DNA of 64,000 nucleotides from Rubrivivax sp. (GTDB lineage: Bacteria; Pseudomonadota; Gammaproteobacteria; Burkholderiales; Burkholderiaceae_C), in assembly GCA_026125665.1 (NCBI GenBank), contig JAHCKS010000005.1, positions 1 through 64,000 on the forward strand, read 5' to 3'. The notes under the pieces are model-generated. The model was not told the DNA's origin. It worked only from the letters and a program-made list of their open reading frames with translations, and made no database searches. Position numbers and translations under genes: made by a program. Every line of letters starts with the position of its first letter. The stretch's first letter is position 1. This document shows, piece by piece, positions 63,551-64,000 of this stretch.

Positions 63551-64000
63551 TCACGCCAACGCGGCCGCTGCCGCCGGCAGCAGCCTGCCGTAGGGACGAA
63601 GGTAGTTCGACGCCGAGGCGCGCCAGTTGCGCTCGGCCTCGACGAAGCGCCGGCCGGCCTCGCGCATCTGCGGCCAGGTCGCGCGCTCGCCCAACAGGCC
63701 GAGCAGCGCCGCGGCCAGCGCGCCGGCGTCGCCGGCACGGAAGAGGCGCCCGGTCTGGCCGTCGCGGATGAGCTCACGGTGGCCGCCGACGTCGCTGGCC
63801 ACGAGCAGGCGGCCCTGCGCCATCGCCTCGAGCGGCTTGAGCGGTGTCACGAGCTCGGTGAGCCGCATCGAGTGCCGCGGGTAGGCCAGCACGTCGACGA
63901 GGTCGTAGTAGTGCCCCACCTCGGCGTGCGGCACGCGGCCGGTGAAGACGACCTTGTCCTCGACGCCGAGCGCGCGCGCCTGCGCCTTCAGGGCCGCCTC
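63551..64000 (-). CDS. GT4-family glycosyltransferase, C-terminal part (5' end outside window)
   Basis: The frame stays open to the window edge on the minus strand. The visible 149 residues include VVFTGRVPHAEVGHYYDLVD, VLAYPRHSMRLTELVTPLKP and LEAMAQGRLLVASDVGGHRE, the donor-binding part of GT4 enzymes of exosortase-type EPS loci. The start is outside the window. Confidence 0.85.
   Translation of the reverse strand, partial: EAALKAQARALGVEDKVVFTGRVPHAEVGHYYDLVDVLAYPRHSMRLTELVTPLKPLEAMAQGRLLVASDVGGHRELIRDGQTGRLFRAGDAGALAAALLGLLGERATWPQMREAGRRFVEAERNWRASASNYLRPYGRLLPAAAAALA

Overview
The window reads as a chromosome segment of a high-GC betaproteobacterium, most likely order Burkholderiales (Rubrivivax/Leptothrix-like relatives). 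The basis is the very GC-rich third codon positions, the housekeeping neighbourhood (aroE-mtgA, accB-accC, prmA next to a zinc-ribbon DUF3426 protein, class II fba, pyk) and an exosortase-A-type exopolysaccharide (EPS) module. No rRNA, tRNA, CRISPR array, integrase or transposase was seen. Functions are assigned from motifs and family knowledge; no database search was possible.

Region 1 (1-15815) is mostly housekeeping: end of aroE, mtgA, a conserved unknown, a TlpA-type thioredoxin, accB, accC, a 933-residue coiled-coil protein, prmA, a DUF3426 zinc-ribbon membrane protein (frameshifted here), a PfkB sugar kinase, fba, an ATPase/STAS-like regulator and pyk. A small hairpin-bearing insertion duplicates the first 34 bases of accC.

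Region 2 (15943-26191) is a same-strand, tightly packed run: AAC(3)-family acyltransferase, short-chain reductase, acyl carrier protein (ACP), hotdog dehydratase, FabL-like enoyl reductase, KAS III-type synthase, AsnB-type amidotransferase, AMP-forming ligase, second ACP, NAD-synthase-like amide ligase and an alpha/alpha-toroid protein. It looks like a dedicated mini fatty-acid elongation cycle coupled to carboxylate activation and amide formation. The product is unknown, and this is the best candidate here for an undescribed system.

Region 3 (26228-38110) is a surface-polysaccharide locus: a frameshifted methyltransferase, a decayed flippase fragment beside an intact Wzx-type flippase, a polysaccharide pyruvyl transferase, a GT2 glycosyltransferase, then a CDP-hexose cassette (SAF-domain oxidoreductase, rfbF, PIG-L deacetylase, class III aminotransferase, rfbG, rfbC-like epimerase) and a methyltransferase.

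Region 4 (38339-58633) carries seven predicted secreted lipoproteins with long Pro/Thr/Ala linkers in three paralogous groups: two apiosidase-like DUF4038 proteins with almost identical catalytic parts, two RIFT-barrel/rhamnogalacturonan-lyase-like proteins, and three kelch-type beta-propellers, one with five exact 94-codon Ig-like repeats plus FnIII. Inside this block lies an exosortase-associated operon (ACP, hydrolase 2, hydrolase 1, GT4) with a TPR protein and a GNAT protein.

Region 5 (58703-64000, minus strand) continues EPS synthesis: polysaccharide deacetylase, exosortase-A-associated O-glycosylation ligase, CapK-like ligase and two GT4 glycosyltransferases, the last cut by the window edge. 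A plausible whole: regions 3 and 5 build and export an unusual polysaccharide, region 2 makes an acyl or amide decoration or a lipid partner for it, and the lipoproteins of region 4 bind, trim or oxidise it at the cell surface.
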